A stretch of 64,000 bases of DNA from Phoenix dactylifera (lineage: Eukaryota; Streptophyta; Magnoliopsida; Arecales; Arecaceae). The stretch spans positions 26,917,146-26,981,145 of the forward strand of contig NC_052399.1 of NCBI RefSeq assembly GCF_009389715.1. The letters are read 5' to 3'. Each line of letters opens with the position of its first letter. Within the stretch, counting starts at the first letter, position 1. Below the pieces are notes generated by a model. That model ran no database searches, was not told the DNA's origin, and saw only the letters and a program-made list of their open reading frames with translations. A program made the position numbers and the translations under genes. Positions 10,510 through 20,533 of the stretch are shown in pieces.

Positions 10510-12633
10510 ATGGCATTTCTTAGTCAACCCTCAGAATCTAAAGGCTGCGTCGTCCATCCTCATCCAATCGTCGACTCGGCGTCCACCTACGTCTCCAATC
10601 CTCACCACTGGGAGAAGGCTGCAGAGACCCTCAGCAGCACCTACTTCGATGAAGTCCGCCGCATGATCACCCAATTCTCTGACCTCACCTCCATCTGCCT
10701 CCAGGGCACTACTTCCTTGACGGTTGCCCAGGTTGCTGCAATCAGCCGCCGCTCCAGTGTTGCCGTTACACTTGACGCGGCCGCCGCCCGTGCTCGAGTT
10801 GACCGCAGCGCCGCATGGGTCGCGGAGCACAGCAACAGCGCCGCCGGCTTCGGTGCCTCGTCCCACCGCGGCACCAACAAGACTGCAGACCTCCAGGCGG
10901 AGCTCATCCGGTTCCTGAACGCTGGCGTCATCGGCACCGACCCCTTCCCCTCGAGCTACACCAAGGCTGCGATGCTTGTCCGGACCAACACCCTCATGCA
11001 GGGCTACTCCGGCGTCCGGTGGGAGCTCCTCGAGGCCATGACCAAACTCATGAATCACAACCTTATCCCCAAGATTCCTCTGCGGGGTTCCATTTGCGAA
11101 CTTCTTCCCTTATCCTACATCGCCGGCGTACTAATCGGGCGGCACAATGCACTGGTGACCACCCTGGAAGGCGAGGAGATCACATCCATGGAAGCGCTAA
11201 AGCGAGTGGGGATCGACCGGCCGTTCGAGCTCCATTCCAGGGAGGGGATCGCGCTCGTCAACGGCACCGCATTGGGGTCAGCGGCGGCAGCGGCAGCGTG
11301 CTACGACGCCAATATTTTGGCCATACTTTCGGTAATCTTGTCAGCCATGTTCTGCGAGGCAGTGCAAGGGAAGCCGGAATTCGCCGACCCGCTGACCCAC
11401 GAGCTGAAGCACCACCCGGGCCAGATCGAGTCGGCGGCCATCATGAAGTACCTCCTGGACAACAGCGACTACATTAAGGAGACCGAGCTCCGGCGCGAAA
11501 GAGAGGCACCGACAAAACCAAAACAAGACCGCTACGCTCTCCGGACGTCGCCGCAGTGGCTGGGGCCGCTGATCGAATTGATTCGAATGGCGACGCACTC
11601 GATCGAGCGGGAGATCAACTCGGTCGACGATAACCCCTTGATCGATGTCTCCCGCGGCGTCTTCCTCCGGGGGGGCAACTTCCAGGGCACCCCCATCGAT
11701 GTCTCCATGGATAGCCTCCGCATGGCGCTGGCAGCGATCGGGAAGCTCATCTTCGCCCAGTTCTCTGAGCTCGTCTGCGACTATTACAACAACGGGCTGC
11801 CGTCGAACCTAAGCGCCGGCGCGGACCCGAGTCTTGACTATGGGCTCAAGGGGGCGGAGATCGCGATGGCTGCCTACTGTTCCGAGCTACAGTATTTGGC
11901 TAATCCCGTCACGACCCACGTCCAGAGCGCGGAGCAGAACAACCAGGATGTCAACTCTTTGGGTCTGATTGCAGCTAGAAAGAGTGCCGAAGCTGTTGAG
12001 GTACTGAGGCTGATGATGGCTACTTACATGGTAGCTCTATGCCAGGCCATAGATTTGAGGCAGTTGGAAGAGAATCTAAGAGAAGTAGTGAGGCGGTCTG
12101 TGGTACAGGCTGCAAGGAAGGTACTGAATCCGGCCGAGGATGGAAGCTTATCAAAGGCGAGGTCTTGGGAGAAGGATTTGATTCAAGTGGTGGAGAGGCT
12201 GCCGGTGTATTGTTACATTGATGACCCGGGTAATGCGAAGTATGCTTTGATGCAACAGCTAAGGGAAGTTTTAGTGGACAAGGCGTTAGAGGGGAATGAG
12301 GAGGGGAGAGTGGTGTTTAAGAGGATACCAGAGTTTCAAGAAGAGGCGAAGAAGAGATTGAGGGAGGAGGTGGGATGGGCGAGGGAGAGATTTGGAAAGG
12401 GTGATTTTGTCACTGGGAGTAGTATAAACAAGTGCAGGACTTATCCCGTGTATAAGTTTGTGAGGGAGGAGGTGGGGACGGAGTTATTAACAGGAGAGAA
12501 GAAGGTGAGCCCGGGGGAGTATATAGAGAAGGTGTATGAGGCGACGAAGGAGAGGAGAGTCGGAGAAGTAGTCGTGGAATGCATCCAGGGTTGGAGTGGA
12601 TTTGCATCACAGGAGAAGCTCCAGCAGTACTAG
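10510..12633 (+). CDS. PAL-like protein lacking MIO triad and catalytic Tyr: probable pseudoenzyme (PAL-B)
   Basis: Tandem paralogue of PAL-A with an uninterrupted 707-codon frame from the ATG at 10510. It keeps the PAL fold: ELIRFLNAG (residues 131-139), LVNGT (249-253), [18 protein letters not shown], the VNSLGLI region and the C-terminal shielding segment. Two in-frame deletions remove essential chemistry. PAL-A has [13 protein letters not shown] where PAL-B reads GSICELLPLS (about 11086-11112), three residues shorter with no Ala-Ser-Gly for MIO formation. PAL-A has a 7-residue longer segment containing Tyr123 where PAL-B reads AEHSNSAAGFGA (10822-10857). The usual His in EQHNQ is Asn477 (codon 11938-11940). 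By established mechanism this protein cannot deaminate phenylalanine. The lack of stops or frameshifts over 2.1 kb suggests either retained non-catalytic function, perhaps as a partner in PAL tetramers, or recent inactivation. It ends near the normal family C-terminus; AATAAA lies at 12732-12737. Confidence 0.85.
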   Translation: MAFLSQPSESKGCVVHPHPIVDSASTYVSNPHHWEKAAETLSSTYFDEVRRMITQFSDLTSICLQGTTSLTVAQVAAISRRSSVAVTLDAAAARARVDRSAAWVAEHSNSAAGFGASSHRGTNKTADLQAELIRFLNAGVIGTDPFPSSYTKAAMLVRTNTLMQGYSGVRWELLEAMTKLMNHNLIPKIPLRGSICELLPLSYIAGVLIGRHNALVTTLEGEEITSMEALKRVGIDRPFELHSREGIALVNGTALGSAAAAAACYDANILAILSVILSAMFCEAVQGKPEFADPLTHELKHHPGQIESAAIMKYLLDNSDYIKETELRREREAPTKPKQDRYALRTSPQWLGPLIELIRMATHSIEREINSVDDNPLIDVSRGVFLRGGNFQGTPIDVSMDSLRMALAAIGKLIFAQFSELVCDYYNNGLPSNLSAGADPSLDYGLKGAEIAMAAYCSELQYLANPVTTHVQSAEQNNQDVNSLGLIAARKSAEAVEVLRLMMATYMVALCQAIDLRQLEENLREVVRRSVVQAARKVLNPAEDGSLSKARSWEKDLIQVVERLPVYCYIDDPGNAKYALMQQLREVLVDKALEGNEEGRVVFKRIPEFQEEAKKRLREEVGWARERFGKGDFVTGSSINKCRTYPVYKFVREEVGTELLTGEKKVSPGEYIEKVYEATKERRVGEVVVECIQGWSGFASQEKLQQY

Positions 12634-12743
12634 TTGAAGTAGTCGCCGAACACCGTTCAATGGTGGTATATATGTTGTCGCGTGGAGTACATTTCAGTGT
12701 TAGTTTTTTTTTTTAGCAAGTATTCGTGTTCAATAAATCCCTC

Positions 12744-13207
12744 GGGGCTTGTTTGGTTCGCGGAAAGCATTTTTTCTTATAGAAATATAATTCCTGTGAA
12801 ACAGATTCCTAAGAAGAGAATGCCTAGAAAAATAGTTTTAGCATGTTTAGTTAACCATTGGAAATTGACAAATTTTTAAAGTGCTTATATTTGGTTGACC
12901 ATCCACTTTTCTGGAAAAGTTATGTATAATTCCTATTATACCCTTAATAAAAATTAGGTCTTTAGTGCTTCTGAAGGGTCTTTTTGGAAAAGAATAAAAA
13001 TAGAGCGATTCCCGCTTCATGAGAAAGTAACTTTTCCATATTTCTCATGGAAAAGATTTTCCTATGAAATGTGGGAATCATATTTCCATGGAAATACAAC
13101 TTTTCCGTCTTTCTTCTTTGAAAACTCCAACCAAACAAGAGGTATCTCATTACTTTTCCGTTGATCACACTTTTCCCTCTTCTTTTTCCGCGAACCAAAC
13201 GAGGCTC
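12744..13207. mobile_element. MITE, family A, complete copy
   Basis: The left end GTTTGGTTCGCGGAAA and right end TTTCCGCGAACCAAAC are inverted repeats of one another. The 464-bp element is non-coding and built of TTTTCC/GGAAAA-rich stretches. Related copies lie at 45311-45701 and 48035-48235. The target duplication is not clear, so the superfamily is undecided. It lies 110 bp past the PAL-B stop. Confidence 0.7.
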
Positions 13208-15263
13208 TAGTATGAGCTGTGATTATTGTGAATCAACGTTCAGCTCTTTGACTCTACATGCTGAACTTCAGAACTTCACTTCAACTGCAAAACAGAACGT
13301 ACAGAACAACTGAAGCAAACTACTTTCAGTTGATTCTTAGATTTTCTGTTAATTAGTTATTCAGTTAATATACCATTATCTACAGATCATATCATGTAAG
13401 AAAGTATTCATTAAGAAATAAAAAAGGTTGAGGCCTTCTCCTCAGCTTCCCCTGTTTCCGAATCTTTTTCTTTCTCGTTTGTCAGTTTCTTTACGGTGAT
13501 CGAGTTAAAGTCTAATTTCTATTCTCATCATAATCTACTTTTTAGGAGCAATTTGATATGAAGTAGTTCCAGCATTCAGTTTAGTTTTAGTTGTTTATAG
13601 CTGACTGGAAGCTTATGGCTATCTTTTTTGATTTGGTGCATTGCTTAGTGCTTGTGTCCTCGTTCTACTTGAACCAAGTTTGTGACTGATTTGGAATCTG
13701 TAAATAGTTTTAGATAAGCCATTTATTTTTCTTAAAAGTGCTGTACTATGGTGCTAATAGCGAGAGTGAAAAATATTTTCAATTACTTTCTCCTTCACCC
13801 TCAACAACGTGAAGGCTCGCTCTTTATCATGTCGTCAACTAACGTGGACTCTCTGTTTATTATTCTTTATTATTTTTATTATGCTTGAGTCATATGTATA
13901 GTAACAGGTTTATTTGATATATTTTTAGGGGAATTTGATCCTAAGCCATCGTAATAACACCGTATTCATGTCAAATTGGTAGGATCTTCAAAGCCATTGA
14001 TGCCGATTCTCAATAGAGATGTCTACAACATGCAGAGCATGAAGTTGAAGGCCTAATTTTTCTTTTCTGATCTTTGGGATTGTTAACACCTTATCTCAAC
14101 AATTTATCTAGTAGTCTAGAGCAAGTACCATATGGATCAATTTGATGAAATCATAATAGGTGAGAATCACATGACCCTTGCTAGACTAAAGAGTTTTCAA
14201 CTATGATAAATTTCACAGTGTATAAGTATAGACCGAAGGAGGAGAGCACGATTAAAAGTAGACCGAAAGCTTAGAACTTGGTTATGACCAACCACATGCG
14301 CAATATATAGAGATAAACTGAGGTGACTAGCTAACGCGGTCTCAAGAATAATCCCAAATACAAAATAATATCTTAGGCCAAAGTAAAAGAACCAGTTAGT
14401 ATAAGTTAAGCTAAGATTGAAAAGACCGGATTATCAAGGAATATTTCGGTCAATACCTAGTCAAAATTTGAGATTGGTGATTGTGGTCAGTTACAGAGGA
14501 ACACTAAAGAAGTTGGCAAATCCTTATTGGCATCAGTTCATGATCATTTGCCTAGGAGTGAAGGATAAAAATAACACGGCTTTGTAAAACCAGCCATAAG
14601 CATCATGAGGACTGGAGAGCAACCTTCTCAAAATGTGCTTCTAGAGTTTTTCTAAATGATACGTATTTCATGTGCCAGCAGGCAACATGACAATGTGAGG
14701 AACGATTTGGCCTAACATTATGTATAATTAAAGACTCTCATACAGATTATAGAAAATGTGGGTCTTAATGCTTACGTAAAAGTTGTTCGAAGATTGAAGA
14801 AATAATGAATTTGGTCTGAAAGCAGAATAAATAATAATATTATATATGATCTAGTTAAGAATTTCACAAAAGTTTTGGCCAAAAGGCCAATACAGGCAAT
14901 AGTGCTTCACTATGATGGATTCTATTTTATAGGCCCTTCATAATTTTTTCAATTTTTTTTTCACTCTTTGCGGAGAACTTTGGATGTTGGTCTGCGGGCT
15001 TCTCCAGAAATTATACTTCTTAGCAAATATCAATCAGCCCTACATCGAAAGACTCGATCTGACTCTTCTGACTAGTATTGAAGATCATTGGCCTGATATG
15101 CCAAAGTGTAGGCTGAACAATGAAGACTGTTGATGCCCAAGCCATTAATAGAAAGTTTACATTGAAAGAGGCATACAAGAAAATACAAAGTTAAAAGATC
15201 ATGCTATTTTATTAGCATCAGCTAATACAATTATGCAAGTATGACTATAAGGTCGATTGTATT
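13208..15263. other. Intergenic DNA, no gene recognised
   Basis: AT-rich with no sustained open frame and no recognised repeat. Could contain decayed retroelement internal sequence. Confidence 0.45.
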
Positions 15264-15310
15264 GATAAGGGTGTAATACTATAGATATAGCATAGTGTTA
15301 CACCCTTATC
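15264..15310. repeat. 19-bp inverted repeat (hairpin)
   Basis: GATAAGGGTGTAATACTAT (15264-15282) pairs with ATAGTGTTACACCCTTATC (15292-15310) at 18 of 19 positions around a 9-nt loop. A third related arm lies shortly downstream (about 15338-15361). Confidence 0.8.
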
Positions 15311-15856
15311 ATAGCCCGGCGCTATATCCCTCTACTATAATCTAGCGTGACACTCCTTATCCATTGAATGGTGATATGATAGTGGCAAAAGTATCTTAAG
15401 AATCAAGGCATTTGGAACCATACTACTTTCTATCATCCCTTTGATTACTTTCTAGCTGATCTGACGTCGTTGGCATGCCCGCACGTATTGACCCATGCCA
15501 TCTAACTTGTCACCACTCTTCTCTATTGTACCTAGACAGAAATCTACCAGCGTGCCCCATGATGCATCTGGACGGATCTGAAAGAGCACCAATAGGGATA
15601 AGTAGAAAAGAGTATGACGAGAATGGGTTGATAGCCAATACTGCAGAGCATATCCATAAAAAGGACAACAAAGCTTAATACTTCATCTAGCATGCATGGT
15701 CTGAATGAAACCATCTTCCCTCGAGTCTTGGCTGCTAAGAATTCTCACAAGACATGAGTTACCGCAACTTAAGCGTGTCCTTTAATTAATTGGTATCATT
15801 TTATATTATAAGTAGAATTGTGAGTGATTCAATTGTGACTAATGACAAAAAGTCAT

Positions 15857-16413
15857 GCACATGGCACCAAATTCATGCATCATTGCCTACGTGAATGGAT
15901 TTTGGCATACTTCTTTTCTTTTTTTTGTTCTTAATAAAACGGAAGGGGACATCCATGCAAATCAAGCCAATGAATAAAAGACACAGTCCTATACCAAAAA
16001 AGAAAAAAAGAAGAAGAAAGATACATCCAAGGCTATCAGACTGGTACGCATATGGCACCATTCATGCATCATTGCCTGTGTGGATGGATCCTGGCATACT
16101 TGTTTTTTTTTTAACGTTTTTTTTCATAAAATGGAAGGGAAGATCCATGCAAATCCATTCATACCTCACTGCCTATGTGGATGGATCCTGGCATACTTGT
16201 TTTTTTTTTTTTATAAAATTAAGTCAATGAATGAATTAAAGATACGGCCAGGACTATCAGACTAGCATGCATATGGCACCAGATTCATATATCACTGCCT
16301 ATGTGGATGGATCCTGACGTACTTGTTTTATGTAGTTTTTTAATAAAATGGGAGGGGAGATCCATGCATGCAAATCCAATGACTGAAAGATCCAGCCAAG
16401 ACTATCAGACTGT
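15857..16413 (+). repeat. Tandem array of about 110-190-bp units
   Basis: Four imperfect units repeat the same order: ATGGCACC, TTCATGCATCATTGCCT, GTGGATGGATCCTGGCATAC, a poly-T tract, ATAAAATGGAAGGG, GATCCATGCAAATC and CTATCAGACTG. Unit length varies mostly in the poly-T and A-rich parts. The array ends just before the TRIM inserted at 16421. Confidence 0.75.
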
Positions 16414-16420
16414 TACATGA

Positions 16421-16859
16421 TGTAACAACTCAGCATCTCACCCAAAATGGCTAGCCAGAAGGTATTGTTTGGATTTCTTAATCCTATATAAGTACTCAAG
16501 ATCTACTCAGCGAATAACCGATGTGGGACTAAACACACGCCCGCACGGGTCCTCACATACTCCCTCCGTTCAAGCCCTGACGTCCTCGTCATGCTAAGGG
16601 TTCAAATTCTTTCAAATCTAATCACAAACACCACGATCGGTCCGTGGTCAACCCCACTAGATCCGTGCTGCAGTGTCCCATAGTCCACATAAGTTATGGG
16701 CCCGATCCACTCTAATACCATTTGTAACAACCCAGGATCTCACCCAAAATGGCTAACCAGAAGGTATTGTTTGGGTTTCTTGATCCTGTATAAGTATTCA
16801 AGATCTATCCAGCGAATAGCCGATGTGGGACTAAACACACGTCCGCACGGATCCTCACA
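16421..16859 (-). mobile_element. Complete TRIM retroelement, family 1
   Basis: Two 137-bp LTRs (16421-16557 and 16723-16859; about 12 differences) flank a 165-bp non-coding interior. The 5-bp target duplication CATGA is exact (16416-16420 and 16860-16864). On the minus strand the LTR runs TGTGAGGA...TTGTTACA. The primer site TGGTATTAGAG (16710-16720, near the initiator-tRNA-Met consensus) follows the 5' LTR, and the polypurine tract GGAGGGAG (16560-16567) precedes the 3' LTR. With no coding capacity it must have moved in trans. Each LTR carries GTCCCACATCG upstream of a TATA-like motif. Confidence 0.92.
16485..16529 (-). promoter_or_regulatory. snRNA-promoter-like module (USE plus TATA) in TRIM-1 LTR
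   Basis: On the minus strand GTCCCACATCG (16519-16529) exactly fits the plant snRNA upstream sequence element consensus RTCCCACATCG. TTATATA (16485-16491) follows 27 nt later. The other LTR has the same 11-mer at 16821-16831. The match is seen; function is inferred. Confidence 0.5.
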
Positions 16860-16864
16860 CATGA

Positions 16865-17599
16865 AACATCAAGCGAACAAAACCAGGTAGGAAAAACTCT
16901 CCTCCAAAAAAGAAGTCCCAGTCCCAGCACGAACAAAAACCATGAGCTTCCCTTGACTTCCATGTACTTGTTTTTCGATTTAGCTGGAACCAAAGCCCAG
17001 ATTACTTCCTTCCACTACAGGTGCCAAATCGAGCCAAAGATTCTAGCATTTCATTCGATCTAGGTCGTCTATGTCACAAACAACACCAACTTATCCCACG
17101 GTTTTCTCCGTTTCAAAGACACCCTCGTCCTCCATTCAGTCCACAAGGGATATTCGGCACGCTCGTCCCGTTCCACGATTTTTGACTTCTAAATATGGAA
17201 ATTACGATCAACCTCCTAACAGCGACTATTTGCAGTCATTTTCTGGCATAAAGTTCACATGATAAATTGAGAATTCTAAGTCTCTACGTACACACGGTTG
17301 TCACTAATGTCAACATTAATAAAATCATCTTATTTTCTAATTATTGCAAATGGAGGACTTTGCACAAGATCCTCCGTAAAAAAAAATTCTTATTAATACC
17401 GGCTCTAATGCATGGTTACCCTTTATCTTTTTTTTTTAATATAAATTATATATAATAATAAAAGATTTCAATGGTCAAGTTTTCTTTTGATGCATATCGT
17501 ACATTAATATTGATGTTATTAATATTTATTAAATATCATATAATTAATTTTAGTGATAATTGAGATGAAAGTATAAAAGTGCGATCTACATACTACTTG
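16865..17599. other. Intergenic DNA, no gene recognised
   Basis: Low-complexity AT-rich DNA. Short frames around 16700-17260 have no recognisable motif. Confidence 0.45.
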
Positions 17600-19235
17600 A
17601 ATTAGTATTATTGCCAACAGATAACAATAAAGTTGCTGATTTTTATTTGGCACAGGTTATCGTAAATCAGAGTTTAAATGCGCATTTGGTACAGATTGGG
17701 ATGATTCATGACTTCAAGCCTGATTACACTGGAGAAGAATTGAACCTGGTCAAGCACACTTGCACCCGAGCAACATGTGTCTACACGTCACAGTCCCTAG
17801 AGTGCATTGGAATTCAAAATAAAGAAAGAAATCAACAGTGTTTCCAGCTTCCTTCTCGTCCCATCCCGTGCGTCCATTTGAAGAAGATCGCAACCAGCCG
17901 TCTACGTCCAATCCCACGCGTCTGCCCGCGTGGAAGAGATCCCGATCCCTCTCAATCGGGCCACATAATCAGGAATCTCCTGAGTCCCCTGCTTTCGGAT
18001 TCCCTCCCCATCTGTGCGTCTTCTGTATTCGTGATCGTCCCAGCATCCCGTTCTTCAGCAATTCCTTCTCCTGCATGCAATCTTCCGTTGTTAGCTCCTT
18101 CCCGCGACACATGCCAAAGATCCCGTGGCAGATTCCTTCAATCATCTGAATCCCAGCATTCTCCCGCGAGCCCGAGCGTACAAGCTCCATCCATCTGCAT
18201 CCAAGCTTTCGCGTCCATGTCCGCGTCCCAGAGCGTCCCAGCCGTCCACGTTCCAGCTCTCACGCGTTGGATCGCGTCATCTTCCGAGTCCACGTCTCGA
18301 TCTTCCGGTTCAGCTCCCACATGTTCCAACCGATCCAAAGCTTCCACGTTCACAGCACACCCCAACAGCCTCTTGCAATGCAAGCGATCGTGATCAGCTC
18401 CCAGCCGGGCATCTTCCAGATCCGCATCTTATCCCAAGCATCAATCCCACGCATCTCCAGCCATCCGCATCCATCCTCTTCTTCCGGGATTCATCTCATC
18501 CGACCGTCTCCACCGCATGCGATGAGAGGATATCTCTCTCTTGGCTGGAATGGAGGGGTGATCTCTCATTTGAAAAAAACAGAGCCTCGGCCATTCAAAA
18601 TAAAGAAAGAAACAAAGCATTCTCTGTTTTTCGAAAAGAAAAGAAAAAGAGAGAGGGAGGCTAATATTTTTAAAGGGGGGCTGATTTCTTAGGTGAAGGG
18701 TGATGGAGGAACCTTTGATGTATTGCTTTCTTTCAAGTAAATTCTGAACGATTGATCTCTTTGATTTACATATATTAATATGTTCTTGATTCTTGCATAC
18801 TTATTTATTAGATAGATCTTTTATGGTTTATATTTATTATTGCATGAATTGTTTTGATGTTTGATTTGTCGTAGACGTAATCAGCACAATAAATACTTAG
18901 ATATTGAATTCATGTTTCCAAATTATATACTCCATGATTAGAACTATTCTATCTGATTAATCCTTAATCAAGAATCGCAGAATTTAATTATTAAAAATAA
19001 TATCATCAAGGGGGATTCCAGATCTCTAACTATCTTTATTTCATTGAACTTTGTTTATTTACATATTATTCTTTATTTTTAATTCTGAAAACCATCTGAA
19101 ATTACATCTAAAATTACGCTAATAATACATATACCGTTCCCTAAGGATTCGACTTCGGACTTTCGAGTTTTACTACTTGTACGATTCTCCTGCACTTGAA
19201 AGAGCAGCTTTGCGAACGCGTCATTGAGCATATTA
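17600..19235 (+). mobile_element. Possible old LTR-retrotransposon segment
   Basis: A C/T-rich, unusually GC-rich stretch (about 17830-18570) carries a 260-codon Ser/Pro-rich frame without recognisable domains. An AT-rich stretch follows and ends near 19141-19200 in CCCTAAGGATTCGACTTCGG and CTCCTGCACTTG, wording like the 3' part of plant gypsy LTRs. No opposite LTR, primer site or polyprotein was found, so this is a weak call. Confidence 0.3.
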
Positions 19236-19245
19236 ATTTTTACAA

Positions 19246-19306
<61 letters not shown>
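19246..19306. repeat. Compound (CT)n-(TA)n microsatellite
   Basis: CT repeats run into TA repeats interrupted by GTGTGT. Confidence 0.95.
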
Positions 19307-19351
19307 GCGCTCCCCCTAAATGTCATCCGTGTTTTGCTCAATGAACAAAAA

Positions 19352-20357
19352 TAATGTGGGGCAGGCACTAGAGAAAGAAATATAGGACAGACTTTATATT
19401 TTATCATATTTTCTCTACCCATTTTAAAAAAGAAATCTAAAAGTAAAAGATTTCTCTTATTAGTTCTGCGATTTAAAAAAAAAAAGTGTGGCATCCTTTT
19501 TTTTCTTATTTTTAGAATGTATTTTTTACCGATATACACTACATGGTCATATGATATATACCAAATAAATTAATCATCTAGCAAGTCAATAATATTTTTA
19601 GGTAAATTGATACACCATCCAGAATATGATGTTCAACAACACACAGTACGCGTCGAAGTGATTCGCACTTAGCAAATTAGACAAAGATAAGAAACTGTAT
19701 ACTGATGAACACTATGTTTTATAAATTGTGTATCAATTTACTTAGAGTTATGTACTGATCTAATAGATAACTAATTTTCTTGATGTATATCATATTGCTA
19801 TGTAGTGCATACTGATGAAAAACATATGCTAGAAACTACGCATCAATTTACTTATAAATGTATATTGAAGTACTACTAGGTGTGGACCAAAAAAAGCTTG
19901 TTGTATGTATCAAGAAGTCAATAAATGCATATCATCCGACTATGTAGTGTGTACTAAAAAATTTGATATTCTGAAAACTATATATCAATTTATTTGAAGA
20001 TGTATATTGTGTTACTAGACGATTAACTTGCAAAGTGTGTATCACTTAATCGTACACTGTCTATTAGTAAATACCATATTCTGGAAACTATATAATGATT
20101 TATTTAGAAATGTATATTGACTTACTAGATGATTAATTTGTTTGTTGTGTATCATCTGGCTATATAATATATATCGGTAAAAAATATATTTTAAAAATAA
20201 GAGAAAGAAAAAGAATGCCATGCTTTTTTTATAATTATGGGATGTAAACTGTGTTGATAAAAAAAATGTTTGACGTTTATGTTTCTTTTCAGGATAGAAA
20301 CTAAAAATATATAATAAAACAAAAAAAATATATTTCTTTCACCAGTGCCCGGTTCAT
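19352..20357. mobile_element. Foldback-type element with internal direct repeats, upstream of UGT
   Basis: The left arm (best part 19490-19628) is the reverse complement of the right arm (20075-20224). Shared strings are CATATTCTGG, CTAGATGATTAATTT, ATCGGTAAAAAATA and AAAAATAAG, with weaker pairing out to GGCACTAGAGAAAG (19363) and its partner CTTTCACCAGTGCC (20336-20349). Between the arms are about four degenerate direct repeats of 110-130 bp carrying TATCAATTTA, TGTATATTGA and GTATATCAT. It is non-coding. Long terminal inverted repeats suggest a Mutator-like or foldback MITE; no target duplication was identified. Confidence 0.65.
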
Positions 20358-20401
20358 ATGACTTTGCGCCTACTCCAAGAAAGTCCACCTGGCAAGTAAC
20401 A

Positions 20402-20450
20402 GACGTCACTACAGACGTCACCCGTGCCGACCGTCCACGTTCTATTTAAG
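20402..20450 (+). promoter_or_regulatory. UGT promoter: as-1-like element and TATA box
   Basis: Two GACGTCAC boxes (20402-20409 and 20414-20421) place TGACG cores on the minus strand exactly 12 bp apart, the geometry of the as-1 element bound by TGA bZIP factors. A TATA-like TATTTAAG lies 22 bp further on (20443-20450). This predicts a leader of about 60 nt before the ATG at 20534 and suggests inducibility by salicylate, auxin or xenobiotics, as for other as-1 genes. Confidence 0.65.
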
Positions 20451-20533
20451 TCGCCGCAGCGACGACGCGGTTCGACCACATCCAGATCCCTTCGATACCT
20501 CCTTGCTTTGTTCCACCGCATTATCGGCAGCAA

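Noticed and set aside
10815-11477. 220-codon frame inside PAL-B, and similar overlapping frames in PAL-A and the UGT
   Set aside because: Shadows of the GC-rich coding frames; Arg/Pro/His-rich composition with no family match.
15857-16413. CRISPR-like array
   Set aside because: Units are long, directly contiguous and variable, in a plant genome; it is an ordinary tandem repeat.
16421-16859. 5S-rRNA-bearing Cassandra TRIM
   Set aside because: The LTRs show no 5S gene boxes; the similarity is limited to being a short non-coding LTR pair.
17611-18393. 260-codon Ser/Pro-rich frame
   Set aside because: No domain, no promoter or splice support. It overlaps other equally long frames in a GC-rich repeat-like stretch, so the openness is explained by composition.
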